A DNA stretch of 64,000 bases from Stemphylium vesicarium (GCA_004380135.1 QXCR01000009.1:124001-188000), one strand, 5' to 3'; shown: positions 1 to 12,458, counted from the stretch's first letter. Made by a program: numbers and translations. The notes: generated by a model from the sequence alone, not told the origin.

Positions 1-81
1 GACTTTCCGTGCGAATTTCACAAGATCAGGGTAAAACACTGTCCCTTGGAGTTACTTGAACACTGTGCCAGCAGCATAGGC

Positions 82-2102
82 ATGACCGAAAAGGGAGAAA
101 AGAAGGCATCGCGTCAATGCTGGGAGTGCCTCAAACGGCGCCTAGTGTGCGATCACACACTACCCCACTGCAAGAAGTGCTTGAAAGCCGGGCGCCAGTG
201 CTCCGGCTACGACGACGCGAAGCCGCTGCAATGGGTCCAGACAGGCATGGTGACCTCACGACGGAGAAAGAAGAAGGACAATAGCGCGCCGAAGATCTAC
301 GCTGCGGTACCCGCACCAGGTGCGGACAAGCAAGGTTCATGCCGGATTGACGAAGTGTCTCCTGAAGCAGAGTCCCACGGCCCGACGTACGAAATCGACT
401 ACGCATGCGAGCCCGTCAGTTACGAGAAAGCTTTGACTGAGTTTGAGCTGGATCGAGACCGGATTCCCGATGGTGGGGTTGGAGATGTTCACGTGTTTTC
501 GTTCCAAGCGCATGCGGATGCATACGAGACTGCCCAGCAACTTACGAACTGGGGAAGAGCCAAGATTGAAGAGGTGGTCGAGAAGGGGTCGGATGAAGAA
601 GCCGCAAAGATCATTAAATCGAAACGCAATCCGCTTCGACGGTTGAAACGAATGCTTTGGTTGTTGAAATCCCAAGATGTACCGGCGTATGGCTACCTGG
701 CGAATGAGACGTGCGAGGTGGTGCAGGCTGTTCAATACTGTGAGTGGATAGACCAAGACTCGTTCAAAGTCCTATGCACTTGTCAAAGTGATAGGATATT
801 TTCGAACCTGCTATCTCTTAGTACATCATGGATCAGTGTAGCTGATTACCACAGATAACTCCCGCATTCATCCACAGTACCAAGCCTCCGGAGAACTGGC
901 ACCTAATCCCGCCATCGTCATATTTCCCCCGCAAGCATTGCATCTTCTTACTCCCGCCATCCATCACACACTAGTCTGTATATCCCTCAGCCACTTTGTC
1001 CACAGCCTACCGGTAGGTGCAGATCGTACAGTAACGGCCATCAACCGGTCGAAAATCTACCATCATCGAGGAGAGGCGCTACGGGCACTCAGCCAGTACA
1101 TTGGTCATGACAAGACAAGATGTTCAGACATGACTATCACCAGTATACTCATGTTCATGTGTTTGGAGGTAAGTCAAAGGCTCAAGGATACATGAACCGA
1201 AGTTGTGCGCTAATGCCTGCACCCAGCTCCAGAACCCGACGTTTGCGGATTGGCGGTCACATATCAGCGGAATGAAACGGCTGATAGACCTTCGGGGCGG
1301 GCCCAAGCAACTCATGAAGGAATCCCCTCACCTAGTGGCATCACTGGTGCTATATCTAATGTATGCGCGCCTTCCCGTTCTGTTCAAAGCCCCTCAGCTA
1401 ACCCACGTGATCAGCATCATCGCTCTTGCCAATACCTCCAGCCCATCCTGGGACCAAATTGACATGACCAGCGTAAACGACACTATCATTGAAGATGCAA
1501 GCAGCTTGTACCACCTCATCTTCCCGTACACGCTCTGCCCCCGGGAGCTATTCACCGAGATACTGAAGGTCAACCAATTACGCGCCAAAGCGTCGGCAGT
1601 CATGTTGATGTGCGAGGTCGACCCAGACCACACGCTAGAGGCGCACGACCTAATGGCGCGCATTGAAGCCTTCTCGCCGGAGGAATGGGCACAGGCCGGG
1701 ACGTTTTACTCTGAATGGCTGACGGTAGGCAAGATCTACAAGGCTTCCGTAATGCTGTATTGCACGTTGTCCTTGCAGTCGCTTACTGTTCTGCCATCCA
1801 CCGTCTCGCTGCACACGACGCAGACTGAATATGGAGATGTCCTTCTGAACAACGTGCGTTCTGCGCTCAATGCCCCACGGCTCGCGCGACATATGGTATG
1901 GCCGCTGGTGGTGGCGGGAGTGGAGGCTATCCATCGCGGCGAGGCGACGAAGAACTGGATCGAGGCGAGCTTGGGGGATCTCAGTAGGCTGCTGGGCACG
2001 AGCTGTCCGCTCAAGGCGGGTACGGTGATGAGGAGGTATTGGAAGGGCGGGATGCCGGGGTGGGACGAATGCTTCGATCGGGCGTATGTGTTCATCATCT
2101 AG
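82..2102 (+). CDS. Zn2Cys6 fungal transcription factor, three exons
   Basis: Predicted nuclear DNA-binding regulator of 615 aa. Exons are 82-739, 855-1168 and 1227-2102; the introns (115 and 58 bp) have GT..AG ends and join in phase, giving ..VQY/YNSR.. and ..FMCLE/LQNP... The first ATG in the frame is at 82. Residues 13-40 contain the binuclear cluster CX2CX6CX6CX2CX6C followed by a basic stretch. The C-terminal two thirds are helical and resemble the 'fungal specific transcription factor' regions of small C6 regulators, with no second recognisable domain. It is convergent with PET191, with about 220 bp between the stop codons. The target genes cannot be told from the sequence. An exon further upstream, outside the window, is possible. 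Confidence 0.85.
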
Positions 2103-2323
2103 AGCAGAAATGTAACCTGTGCAGTTGTGTCATTGTAGTATTGGAGGAAGGGGGTATATGGTCGAGCTTGCGCAGTGTGGAGATTTACTATACAGAGGGG
2201 AGATATGAGTGTTATTCCCATTGTTTCCAACGCCGAACCATGCTGTTGATATTCATCGTGTCGTGAGTCGTCTAATTTTTTCTCACAACCTGCCTGCCCG
2301 TGTGTCGCACCTTCCCCGCGCGA

Positions 2324-2770
2324 CTATCGCTCCAGACCCTTACCCTCAGGGTCCTCGTCGCCCTTTGTCTCCTTGACGTCCTTGTACGGCCGCCCCGCGT
2401 ATAGCATGTATCCCTTCTCCTCGATCGTGCCCGTCTTCTCGTCTGCCTCGGCGCGGCCCTGGCCGAATGCGCCCGTCTCTAGTTGTCCTTGGACGGCAAT
2501 GGGCCTGTTGCCGCGGAATCGCTTGCGCATATCGATCATTCCCTTTTTGCACTCGGCATAGCCACGCTGCAGCTGCTGGCATTGGGTGGGCAGGGTATAT
2601 TTGAGGGGTGGGCGGAGACACTCGCCGGGTGAGTGCCGCTCGACCATGATGCAGTCGCTGTTTTGGAGGCAAAAAGCCAGGGCGGCGCCTAGTTATCACA
2701 TTAGCCATGCATGCCCAAACAAAGGCAGAAAAAGACGCAACGCACGAATATCTTTACATGACTGCGGCAT
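2324..2770 (-). CDS. PET191: Cytochrome c oxidase assembly factor PET191 (COA5)
   Basis: Small twin-CX9C protein of the mitochondrial intermembrane space, needed for assembly of cytochrome c oxidase (family knowledge). The 129-aa product comes from two exons, 2746-2770 and 2324-2688; the 57-bp intron splits the Arg codon of the first CX9C motif and has a GCTAATG branch site. Visible motifs are CKDIRAALAFC (CX9C), CIMVERHSPGEC (CX10C) and CQQLQRGYAEC (CX9C), then a basic MRKRFRGN segment, all typical of Pet191. The C-terminus is an acidic and glycine-rich tail longer than in yeast. The first exon encodes only eight residues plus one base, so automated calls could miss it. The gene is divergent from the lipase gene at 3218. 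Confidence 0.93.
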
Positions 2771-3217
2771 CTTGACTTTGTGTCTTATCACGCATGCGCA
2801 CACGACGTGGAGTGATGATAGTGGAGCAAAACTGGCTACATACCCGTCGGCCGGCGGATTGGCTGCCGCGCTAAGCTCCGAGGGCCGCCGCCGCCGCCGC
2901 TCCAGGGCCCTCGAGGCGGGAAAATGCGTTGTCACATGTCAGAGCCACGTCGATTCGCAGGATTTGGGTGCAGTAGTCGTTGTCTGGAGCGTCATCTTCC
3001 CCATCTCCTGCTGAGGACTGGGCTATCATGTCCCGTACACCGTCTTTCAAGAGGGGCTCACGCTTCGACTTTTACGAGGCCCCAGCTCCTGAGAGGGGCG
3101 ATGCGTTGGCGTTGCATCTAATTGCCTGTTGACTTAACCGCTTGCCGTCCCCCGTCGTGTGCTGCCTGCTCGACCTCCAGAGCTGCTGTTGCTGCTTCTG
3201 CTGTTGCCGCCACAGTC
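2771..3217. promoter_or_regulatory. Shared divergent promoter, PET191 / lipase
   Basis: A stretch of 447 bp between two divergent start codons. It holds a (GCC)n microsatellite at about 2884-2900 and pyrimidine-rich stretches, and must carry both promoters. I see no TATA box or known operator. Confidence 0.4.
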
Positions 3218-5290
3218 ATGGCGCTCCATATTCCTTTTCTCTCGCGCCTCCACATTCGCGAGTACATTGCGCTTTTCCTGTCTATATGTCTCATCGGCCT
3301 CGAATCCTTCATCGCCGTCATCACCCTCGCCCTGCCCACGCCCATTATCAACTTTTGCTATCGTATCACCCGTCGCCTCTTCAACCACCTCTCCTCGCCG
3401 TCCTCGAAGCGCTCGCGCGAGCAGAAGAAGGGTGTCTGGAACTCCATTGCCAGCGCCTCGGACTTTTCCGAGCTATGCGACCTCTACGGATACTACTGCG
3501 AGGAACACATTGTGCAGACGGGAGATGGATATCTGCTTGGTCTGCATAGGCTGGGCTGGAAGAAGGGCGAGGAGAATGTGCGCGTCAACAGCGGAGACCG
3601 GGCCAAGGGCGTGAAGAAGAAGGTCGTCTACCTGCATCACGGCCTCATGATGAACAGCGAGGTGTGGGTATGCCTGACGGACAAGGAACGATGCCTGCCC
3701 TTTGAGCTGGTAGAGCGTGGCTACGACGTCTGGCTCGGCAACAATCGCGGCAACAAGTACTCCAAGAAGAGCATACATGCCCCGCCCACCTCGAGCAGCT
3801 TCTGGAACTTTAGCATGGACCAATTCGCCTTTCACGACATTCCCGATTCCATCTCGTACATTCTCGAGACGACCCACCAGCCGTCGCTGTCATACATTGG
3901 CTTTTCTCAGGGGACCGCTCAGGCCTTCGCCACGCTGTCCATACATCCGACACTGAACGACAAGGTGGACGTCTTTATTGCTCTGGCCCCGGCCATGTCG
4001 CCCAAGGGCGTAGCATCGGGCATCGTCGACGCTTTCGTAAAAGCATCCCCGGATATTCTATACCTCGCCTTTGGCCGCAAATCTATCCTTCCTTCAACCA
4101 CCATGTGGCAGTCTATCCTATACCCACCTATTTTCGTTCGCCTTATCGATAAATCCCTGGGCTTCCTCTTCGGATGGACGGCGAAGAACATTACACCGGA
4201 ACAGAAGCTTGCAGCTTACCCACATCTTTACTCCTACACCTCCACCAAGAGTGTAGTCCATTGGTTCCAGATCATCCGCAACGGCACATTTCAGATGTAC
4301 GACGACGATGCGCCAAACCCCATCACGTCCAACCGATCCAAGTACTACAAGGTCGCCAAATTTCCCACCAAGAACATCAAAACACCAATTGTGCTCGTCT
4401 ATGGTGGCTCAGACAGTCTGGTCGATATCAACGTTATGTTGAAGGAGCTCCCATCCCATACCATCGCCAAAGAGATTCCGCACTACGAACACCTGGACTT
4501 CCTATGGGCTGAGTCGGTCAACACCCTCGTCTTTCCGCATGTCTTCGAATCGCTAGAGAAATTTGCAGTCTCAGATGATAGAGCTGTCGACAGCCAGAAG
4601 GAGCGACGCTGGCGTCAACCAGTCAACTACCGAGGCCTCCTCCCGGAATCGAATGGACCAAATGGAATACAAAGACAAGAAGGCTACGATGATGTGGGAG
4701 ACGAACGCAATCATGCCCCATCGACACTGCGAGCTAGAAGGGTCTCGCCACAAGCACGAAGAGCAATCTCTTACCACGGCCCGTCAATGGGTGACCCATC
4801 AGTAGTTACCAGTCCCGTCCTAGCGTCGAGAATGTCATACCCAGCGGCCTACAAGATCAACAGCGAGGAAAAGTTCCCCTCAATCAGAAGCAGAATCATG
4901 TCGCCACCACCCACAAACAGGGTCTCCCTTTCCTTCGATTCACCCGACCAATCCCAAACCACTGCGCAAACCTCCACCTCGCGACCTGAAGGTTGGTGGT
5001 CGTCAGATGAAGTAGCCGGCACGGACCCATCCGCCACCACAACGCCCGCTAGCCCAACACCAGCCAGAAGATCAAGCTTCGGTAGCCAGCAGAGCACCAA
5101 AAGCATGACAGGCAGAGTCGGGGCCAAAGGCATCACTATAGGTGCCGGCAAAGCCGTTAGTGGCGTCTCAACGGGAGAGGGCTATGGCGAAGCACACAAT
5201 AGCGAAAAAGACCGACAAAGGCTACTCGATGCAGACAAGAAGCATCGGCGGAATGTTCTCAAGAAGAAACCGCCGCCGGTTAACAGCTGA
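3218..5290 (+). CDS. Acid-lipase/steryl ester hydrolase family protein (TGL1/YEH-like)
   Basis: Alpha/beta hydrolase of 690 aa, no intron. The frame is open upstream, but the first ATG is at 3218. Residues 9-45 form a hydrophobic membrane anchor. The lipase domain (about 75-460) carries a partial abhydro-lipase signature (YGYYCEEHIVQTGDGYLL), an oxyanion-type LHHGLMM, the nucleophile elbow GFSQG (Ser230), an acid in GGSDSLVD (Asp399) and His425 in YEHLDFLWA. This layout matches yeast steryl ester hydrolases Tgl1/Yeh1/Yeh2, which release sterol and fatty acid from lipid-droplet esters; the substrate here is inferred from the family. The last 230 residues are low-complexity Ser/Pro/Arg-rich, probably a disordered cytosolic tail. 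Confidence 0.88.
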   Translation: MALHIPFLSRLHIREYIALFLSICLIGLESFIAVITLALPTPIINFCYRITRRLFNHLSSPSSKRSREQKKGVWNSIASASDFSELCDLYGYYCEEHIVQTGDGYLLGLHRLGWKKGEENVRVNSGDRAKGVKKKVVYLHHGLMMNSEVWVCLTDKERCLPFELVERGYDVWLGNNRGNKYSKKSIHAPPTSSSFWNFSMDQFAFHDIPDSISYILETTHQPSLSYIGFSQGTAQAFATLSIHPTLNDKVDVFIALAPAMSPKGVASGIVDAFVKASPDILYLAFGRKSILPSTTMWQSILYPPIFVRLIDKSLGFLFGWTAKNITPEQKLAAYPHLYSYTSTKSVVHWFQIIRNGTFQMYDDDAPNPITSNRSKYYKVAKFPTKNIKTPIVLVYGGSDSLVDINVMLKELPSHTIAKEIPHYEHLDFLWAESVNTLVFPHVFESLEKFAVSDDRAVDSQKERRWRQPVNYRGLLPESNGPNGIQRQEGYDDVGDERNHAPSTLRARRVSPQARRAISYHGPSMGDPSVVTSPVLASRMSYPAAYKINSEEKFPSIRSRIMSPPPTNRVSLSFDSPDQSQTTAQTSTSRPEGWWSSDEVAGTDPSATTTPASPTPARRSSFGSQQSTKSMTGRVGAKGITIGAGKAVSGVSTGEGYGEAHNSEKDRQRLLDADKKHRRNVLKKKPPPVNS

Positions 5291-6517
5291 CATAGTAAGA
5301 AAGCCCGGAAGGGCAGTAAGCGGGTTTTTGTCAAGCGGCTTCTTAGGAAATGTCGGACTAGGAAAGTTGAATGAATAAATTGAATGATCAATCAAATTGT
5401 TATCTACTCCATCCCCCTTTTTGTTATGGACAGTGGGGGTTTTGAGCATCGAGAATTGTATTGCCAATATTTCCGCTCGACTGTATTTGTGAAGCTGCAA
5501 GTCAGAGTTTTACACTACACCTCACCCTAGTCCATATCTCGGATCTCGAGCCGAGCGCAGTAGCCTCCTAACAAGATGGCCAGGGAAACCCACAACCTCA
5601 ATCCATTATTCGGCATAATATGCATCCTTCTACCAGCATGAGTGAAGAACAAGCCCGGCAAGCCCTGCAACGTACTCTCAAAGTGGGATAAAAGACCCCT
5701 CCATCGCCATGAAAATCCTCCAGCCAGGGGGTGAGGGTGGAGTTGAAGTGGTATCCAAACGTCTCAGCCACAAACAGCAAGGACCCAGATGCGGTTTAGC
5801 CCCCGCGCACCAGCCCACCCGAAGGAGCGGCAGCCTGCGCAACCTGAGGCTCCCACACACCATGTGTCGGAACCCCTACAGAAGCACCGCACGCACCTAA
5901 CCTTTTTCCCAACAATGTCTCCGCGCATGCGTTCGCTTTATGCAGGCCCATTTGCGAACGCGCGAATGACAGCTGTAGCGCAACGCCCCCAGGTTCTTGC
6001 TCTGAATGGCTTGGCAGGGCCCGACTAGACTGCATAGGGTGCCTTGCGACATGCGTATCTCCTCTCGCGGGCCGATATGGGGTTTTTTTGTGTGATCTTC
6101 ACAGGCTTCTTTATTCTGCCTTCTTCATTACTGGGCTTGGCTACGCTGCTGAAGGGGAAAGTTCGAGTGGGGTTCAGCTGCTGGGTTTAATCTCAAAGGT
6201 AGAGGTTCGGTCCTTTCCACCCTGTGGTGGTTCCTTGGAACTGTTGATCGCTGAATCATTCGTGAGCTCGTCCGCTACTCTTCTTCATATATACTTTGTG
6301 TCTCGCTGGCGAGCTGGTTTTAATTCTGGGTGCCCTTGGTTTGTCGCTGTCGCTATCCAACTTATACTCTTTTTACTGTTTTATTTCTAGTCACTCTTTT
6401 TTTGCAACACTCATTCTATTTCTTCTTCGCGTCGAGACTTTCTGGGGAGGACAGGATCTGCTCTTGCACTGAGGATACTTATACCCTGGATACCTACTTA
6501 TACTCCGCGCTTTCGAC
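5291..6517. other. Intergenic, with likely 5' leader of the next gene
   Basis: No gene seen. The short open frames lack coding character. Pyrimidine-rich sequence from about 6370 to 6515 looks like the promoter and leader of the wall-protein gene that starts at 6518. Confidence 0.5.
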
Positions 6518-9500
6518 ATGCACTTCCTGAGCGCGATCCTCGTCGTCGCGTCTGTTGGCGCGAATGCCGCTGCCGTCGTGGATGATGGAGTCGAAACGCA
6601 TCGTGTGCTGCGAGCCGCGACGAAGAAGGCGGATTTCTATCGCAGAGGCGTGAGGATCTCGAAGAGGTTTGAGACGGAGATGGCGTATGTGGACAGTATG
6701 TTGTTTACCCTGAGATCACACACATTGGTACTAACAATTAGATAGATGAGAACGTCTGGACCGATGCCTCCACATTTGCTTCCCAAGTCAAGGTCGGATC
6801 GCAAAAGCCAGTATTCAACCTAGAAGAGCACGAGCACCACTTGCAAGGCGTAGAATGCAGCGGCGACGCAATGAAACTCCATTTCGTCGACGCCTCATCC
6901 GCCCGCGACGCCATCGCCGCCTGCCACAGCAGCGATGGTGGCTTGATCATAACCTCGCACTTGGGCTGCAACGAAGAAGGTGAGCGATCGGTATATCGGT
7001 AAGCCCCACACCTATCCTACCCCAAGAAGCCGATCTGACGATCGCAGCGTAAACGACGTATCATTTGCCGAAGACGGCGAAGCGCTCGACCTCTCCGTCG
7101 CGAAGACGACGTGGCAAGAGGCTTTTGACCATGTCAACGTAACCTTCGGCCACACCACCGACGATCACATTTACCGCCGTCATGCCGACTTTGCCAGCAT
7201 CCGTCGTCGCAAGCGCCAAGGCAGAGTCGAGATTCCGGCGGATACGCCCGACGATGTTAATACCGCGGAGTTTGACCTCGCTGCCGAGATTACGGATACC
7301 ACATTTGGTGCTGTCAACTTTTTGGATGTCATTGGCGATGTTGTGCCCATTCCGGGACTGCCTATCAATGTGCCGATTGAGCTGGGATGCACGAAGTGTA
7401 CTACGAAGGGCCAGTTGGCGCTGTCGCAGGGTGCTTTTAATATCGATGCGTCGCAGATTGACCTTATTCCAGATATCTTTCAAGGTGGTGATGATGGCAA
7501 AGAGATCTCCAGTGTTATCACTGGTGGTTTTATGGAGCTTGTTGCTACGGGTGTTGGCGCACGTCTAGAGCTGTTTGCACGACCGACGAGTACTGGCGCT
7601 TTTGAAGTCGCGCTTTTCTCGGTTCCTATCGTCGGCTTCACTATACCTGGTATTGGCAAAGCGGGCGCTATTTTCGAACCTAGAGTCAGGTTTGATTTTA
7701 AGGTTAGCGGTGGGGTTGAAGTACACTACGGGCTCGATATCAACGTACCGGATGGTTCTAGCCTGAAAGTCGAGCTCACGGATCTTTCCTCCAGCAGCCT
7801 CACTGGCTTTCAGGATACCAGCTTCACCCCGTTGCCCGTCACAATCGACAAAACCGACACTGAGGTGCTACTTGGTCTCGCCTTCAAGCCTACTATCCCG
7901 ATCGGCTTCGAGTTCTTCGATCAGCTGAAGGCGGAGGTTACTGCTAGCCTGGATCTCCCCCGCTTGGACGCAAAGCTTACAACTGCTACTCCTGAGAACT
8001 GCGGCGGCGCCAGTAACGTTACCGCTCCGGGCCTTCCCTTCTCAAACACTACGACGGATCTATCGAAGGATCCCATTATCCTTGGTCCACTCGCTTTGGT
8101 CGAAGCCAATGTTTCCATCTCGTGCGATGTTGGGTTCGACGTCGGGCTACCATTGCTACCGTCCCCTTTCAACTCCGTCAGTGTATCGCAGAACGTTTTC
8201 AAGGCGATATTTCCCTTGATCTCGGAGTGTACCTCACCGGATAGCGCTTTCGACAATTCTTCGGGTTTGGTCATTCCTCCGCCGGTCGGGAGCGAGACCA
8301 CATCTGCGATGCCCATTATGAATGCTACTGCAGTTCCGGCGTTTAATACAACGAGCTATGGCACACCGGTGGTGGACACTACTGCGAGCCCGGTGTCGAA
8401 TTCGACTTCCAGTACTTTAGCAGCTGAGATCACTCCGACTCTGCGATTTAACACCACGAGCTCCGGCACTCCAGTAGCTGATACTACTGCGACGTTCGCT
8501 AGTGAGACAGCGTTGATGAATGTCAAATCGACACAAGGCGGCTATATGATATCTTCCACGGCGATGCTGAATGCAACTGCAAGCATCACAGGCGAGGTCG
8601 TGTCGGCGACATCCGTATCCAACACCACAGCGATCTTGACAAGCGTGAATATCTCAGCAACATCGACATGTGAGGACTCTGCGATACCGACCAGCGAGAC
8701 CTCCGTATCGACATCATCGCTGAACTCTACTTATATATTAGCAAGCAGCACTACGCTTACGAGCTCAGCGCTCAACGCCACTATGACACTGGCTAGCAGC
8801 ACCGTGCTCACCAGCTCGACGCTCATCGCCGACACGACATTGGCTAGCAGCACACCGCTCACAACGTCTTCGCTAGACACGACCTCAGCAGCGGTGCTGA
8901 ACTACACCATGTCCATGACACTGACTGCCGAGCCAACAGAGACTTCATGTGAGAGCAGATCAACCACGACTCTTACAAACGTTTCATATGTTACTTCCCG
9001 TATCACGAGAGAGACGACCGTCACTCCACCCGCCAGTACTACGTCTCTGGATTCGACGGTGTTGTTTACTCTCTTCTCCACGAGTAGTGAGGAGGCGGCT
9101 ATCGAGACAAGTGCGATGGAGACTTTGTCTTCAGCATCCGAGTCTTTGGGACAAGAGACTAGCTCGTCAGTTGAGGAAGCTACTTCAACACCTCAGGTTC
9201 CGGCAACGTCCACACCTGAGAACACATCCGTATACTCGTCTTCTTCACCAGAAAGCTCCTCTCTTTCATCACCGTCGACCCCGGAAGCCAGCACATCGAT
9301 CGAGGGGTCTTCGACCCAAACAGGTTCTTCCGGCGTAATCCAATCGACCGCGACAGTGTCCTCTTCCATCGCATCCGCATCCTCAGTTATCGCATCAGTA
9401 CCACCAGTTTCAACAACACCAGCCGCGCCGGCTCCACCTGTCCCAGCAGATTCTCTCCCGCCGCCAGCGGCAGTAGTCACCATGGGCGTCGGCTTCCTCG

Positions 9501-9655
9501 TCCCTAGCAATGCTAGCGCTTTGCCTGTACAACAGAGCGGCATCACGGAGTTCACTGGCGCCGCAGCAAGGGATATGCAGGTACCAGGACAGAAAGTTTT
9601 GCTCGGGTTGGTAATAGGTTTTGTTGGGGTTTGGGTTGTGGGAGGGGTAGTTTGA
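6518..9655 (+). CDS. Secreted GPI-anchored, Ser/Thr-rich wall protein (DUF7029/DUF7223-like)
   Basis: Predicted cell-surface protein of 1012 aa. Exons are 6518-6695, 6746-6998 and 7048-9655; the 50- and 49-bp introns are in phase. Residues 1-18 are a signal peptide (MHFLSAILVVASVGANA). Two globular parts follow: about 35-165, ending in a basic RRRKR stretch that could be a Kex2-type site, and about 185-470, beta-rich with a CTKC pair. From about 480 to 960 the chain is Ser/Thr-rich with many N-x-S/T sites, so heavily O- and N-glycosylated. It ends with a GPI pattern: small residues (TGAAARD), a spacer and a hydrophobic tail. The domain names are from memory of fungal wall-protein families and tentative; the surface location is well supported. 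Confidence 0.8.
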
Positions 9656-10613
9656 TTGTGAGCGCCTGATGGCGAGCCTGATGTTGAGAGCTTGGTTGAT
9701 TGGGCTTTTGAGATTTGATACCCTTCTATTATCTTTCTGGCGAGGGCCGTATTTTATAATGTACTAGTGGGAGAGACACAGGTGGAAAGCTCGGAAAAGT
9801 TGTCAAGAAAAAAGAAGTGTGAACGCAGTGTTGCGTTGTGCTGGGTATCTTATGATGCTGTTTGAGCACGGGAAGCTGACAACAGTTTTGTGCGCAAGTC
9901 GGGCTCAAATCAGCGGTGAGCGAAGTGCTCGTGGGTAATGCTAAGCGGGACACTATGTTGCAGCTATGGTTGGGGAAAGGATGGGAAGCAAACGCTAATC
10001 CGAATATAGGCCTAGGGCCTTAGCTTGTAGGCTGTGCCTCCATCGTACTTTCGCTCATCCTGACCCCGCTCTTCTTGACTTCTACACCTCTCTTTCCAAT
10101 ACATTGGGAGCTGGAAACGCACTAGAATGCTTTCATATGAGGAGCTGCATGCTCATAAGTGGGAACATTGTGCTGAGAAGGGCCGTTTCGAGTTCGATCT
10201 GTCGTCTTTTGTAACGGTGTGTGCAGGGGAGGACTGCGCTGTCATTTGTATAGCTACGAAGGAGAGCAGCTATATACATGTGTGGGATAATAAAGTGTGG
10301 TAGCGATAGCCGTACCCAACCTGTACCGGAGTGGATCTTGGCAAGGTCCAAACCGTTACATCTTTGAACGACGGCGCTGGAGATGGCGCAAGGGAGTGTA
10401 TATGGGTAAAGCCTAGGTCTGCTGTTTGAAACCCAGATTTTTTTAGCCTGCTAGGTCTCACTGGAGAGCATACTCGAGGACATCTAACTAAATGGGGATC
10501 GCTCTACTACCATCATCGTACAAATTTTAGGGAAGAGATAGGTTACGAAGGCTCTGTCAAAAATCACGGTAAAAACTTGAAAGCATAACATAGAGCCTAC
10601 AGCTAATTGTTAG
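9656..10613. other. Intergenic
   Basis: Terminator side of the wall-protein gene and 5' side of the HET relic. No open frame with coding character or RNA gene seen. Confidence 0.5.
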
Positions 10614-12266
10614 ATAGATGGAATCAGCACTACCTACAGATTTTCCTGCGAAAGCGAACCCTTGGCGCTACTAGCCAAAGACTCGTCGTCAGCTGCAACA
10701 TTCAACATCATAAAATATTGGGACAATCAGTGCCGATCAAGCCATGTGCATTGCCGCATTGGAAATCAAGATCGCAAAACAGATATCTTCGATGAGATTC
10801 GATTTCTACACATCTGAGACACTATTGTTACCTTATAAGAGGGAATCGCCCCCGCTCGATACGCATGCTTGAGCCATTGCTGGGGGAGTGGACAAGATAT
10901 TGTCAAGACAACACGGCACAATAAGTTGGACCACCATTCCGAGGGCATACAGATCCATGATCTTCCAAAAATGTTTTGGGATGCCGTGATAGTCTGTAAA
11001 AAACTCGAACTGGAGCACCACTGGATCGACAGTCTATGCATGCTCCAAGATGATAAGAAAGATTGGAGTGAGCAAGCATCACATATGGCGGACATATACC
11101 AAAACTCATACATGACCATCGCAGCAGTGGCTTCTACCGACCCCACTCAAGGATTGTTCAGAGAGAGGTCCGCTCAACGCCGTGGCTTTCCCCTCGATGA
11201 ATACCCTTCGGTACACTTTCGAGGCCCGATACGTGAAACCAAGTACGTTTATCGTGACTGGGGGGCTCCCAATGATGGTTTCGCCTTATACAGGCGTGCT
11301 TGGGCCTATCAAGAACTAATTTTATCCCCTCGTGTCATAGATTATGGACTTGAGGATGTCGGATGGGAATGCCAAGAGAAATGCCACTGGGAGGGTACTC
11401 CGTATGTTGACCATGCAGCGTACAAGGTAGAGGTTGCGACGAGGTTTGTAAGAGATTATATTACCCAACCACGGATGTGGTATAGGTTTATTGAAAACTG
11501 TTTCCGGCGGAACATTACGTTTGAGAAAGACTGGCCACCTGCAATTGCGGCTTTTGCCACCCGAATTCAAGAGCAGGACCCCGGCAGAAGATATGTAGTC
11601 GGTCTTTGGGAGCAGACCTTGTTTTTCGATCTTCTCTGGTGCAGTCAGATATGCACGATTCCCCCAATGAAACAAGCCCCACTGAGACGTCGGCCAACCT
11701 GGTCGTGGGTATCACCTTGAAGTCCTGTCCGTTGGCTTGGCACCACATACACTATATTTTGCGACAAGGTCCCTTTCACGAAAATCATCAGCATTACATA
11801 TGATACACGAGGGCCCCCGGTTATAGGCGACATTATCGAAACTTCCATCGTACTCGAGGCTCCCTTCATCAGTCTTGGCGACATTGCCCTCGTCCCAGTT
11901 AATGAGCCACCTTCAGGGGAAGGGCCCTCGGATCTTGTGTGGGGTGGTTGTTACTGGGATACTCATGAATATGAACAGAGATACGACAAACAATGCATAT
12001 CCGCTCTCGGTATACCCTTGATCATGCGATGGTCGGACCCCAGACCATACAATACTGCGGAGTGGACGAACATGTTGATCGTATTGGAGACAAGTGTACC
12101 TGGAGAATACGATAGGTTGGGGATAGGCAGAATGTACATTCGTGCAGAGTTTGAACCGTGGGGTGAGTATCGCGAAGAAAGGGGACTTTCCATAAAAGAG
12201 CAAACGTACGACAGCTTCGTGGACTATATGGGGCAAATAGAAACACGAAATATCACTCTCATTTAG
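10614..12266 (+). pseudogene. HET (heterokaryon incompatibility) domain gene, broken by three stop codons
   Basis: One reading frame runs the length of this interval and reads as a HET-domain protein, but it contains TGA at 10815, TAA at 10836 and TGA at 11718. Homology starts at ATFNIIKYWDNQC, continues through the hallmark YACLSHCWG (about 10860), WIDSLCMLQDD, DIYQNSYMTIAA, RAWAYQE and WSW near 11705, and goes on past the third stop to 12266. No intron with acceptable splice sites removes the stops while keeping the conserved blocks. There is no start codon: the frame is closed by TAG at 10611. HET proteins trigger cell death on contact with a genetically different mycelium (family knowledge). 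This copy looks inactive. Confidence 0.75.
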
Positions 12267-12333
12267 TGAGGGCCGGGATGGGGACGATACGCGTCAGCTA
12301 CGTGACGAATTTCATACAACATGCAGTGCACGT

Positions 12334-12404
12334 ATTCAGTCCTGTTATTCAGTCCTGTTATTCAGTCCTGTTATTCAGTCCTGTTATTCGGTCCTGTTAT
12401 TCAA
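12334..12404. repeat. 13-bp tandem repeat, five full copies
   Basis: The unit TCCTGTTATTCAG occurs at 12340, 12353 and 12366, with one- or two-base variants at 12379 and 12392 and a partial unit before. It lies between the HET relic and the 3' end of the nitronate monooxygenase gene. Confidence 0.9.
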
Positions 12405-12458
12405 CACGTGACGTCATTAGCACACTGTTTGCTCTACGCAATCTCGTGCTGCTTTCTC

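Noticed and set aside
7061..7483. 140-codon minus-strand frame inside the wall-protein gene
   Set aside because: Shadow of the GPI-protein coding frame.
10614..12266. Intact HET gene with introns hiding the stop codons
   Set aside because: Candidate introns around 10815-10838 and 11718 would either remove conserved residues or break the phase, while the straight frame keeps HET similarity on both sides of each stop.
12334..12404. CRISPR-like array
   Set aside because: The 13-bp units are directly adjacent with no spacers, and the genome is eukaryotic; this is a minisatellite.
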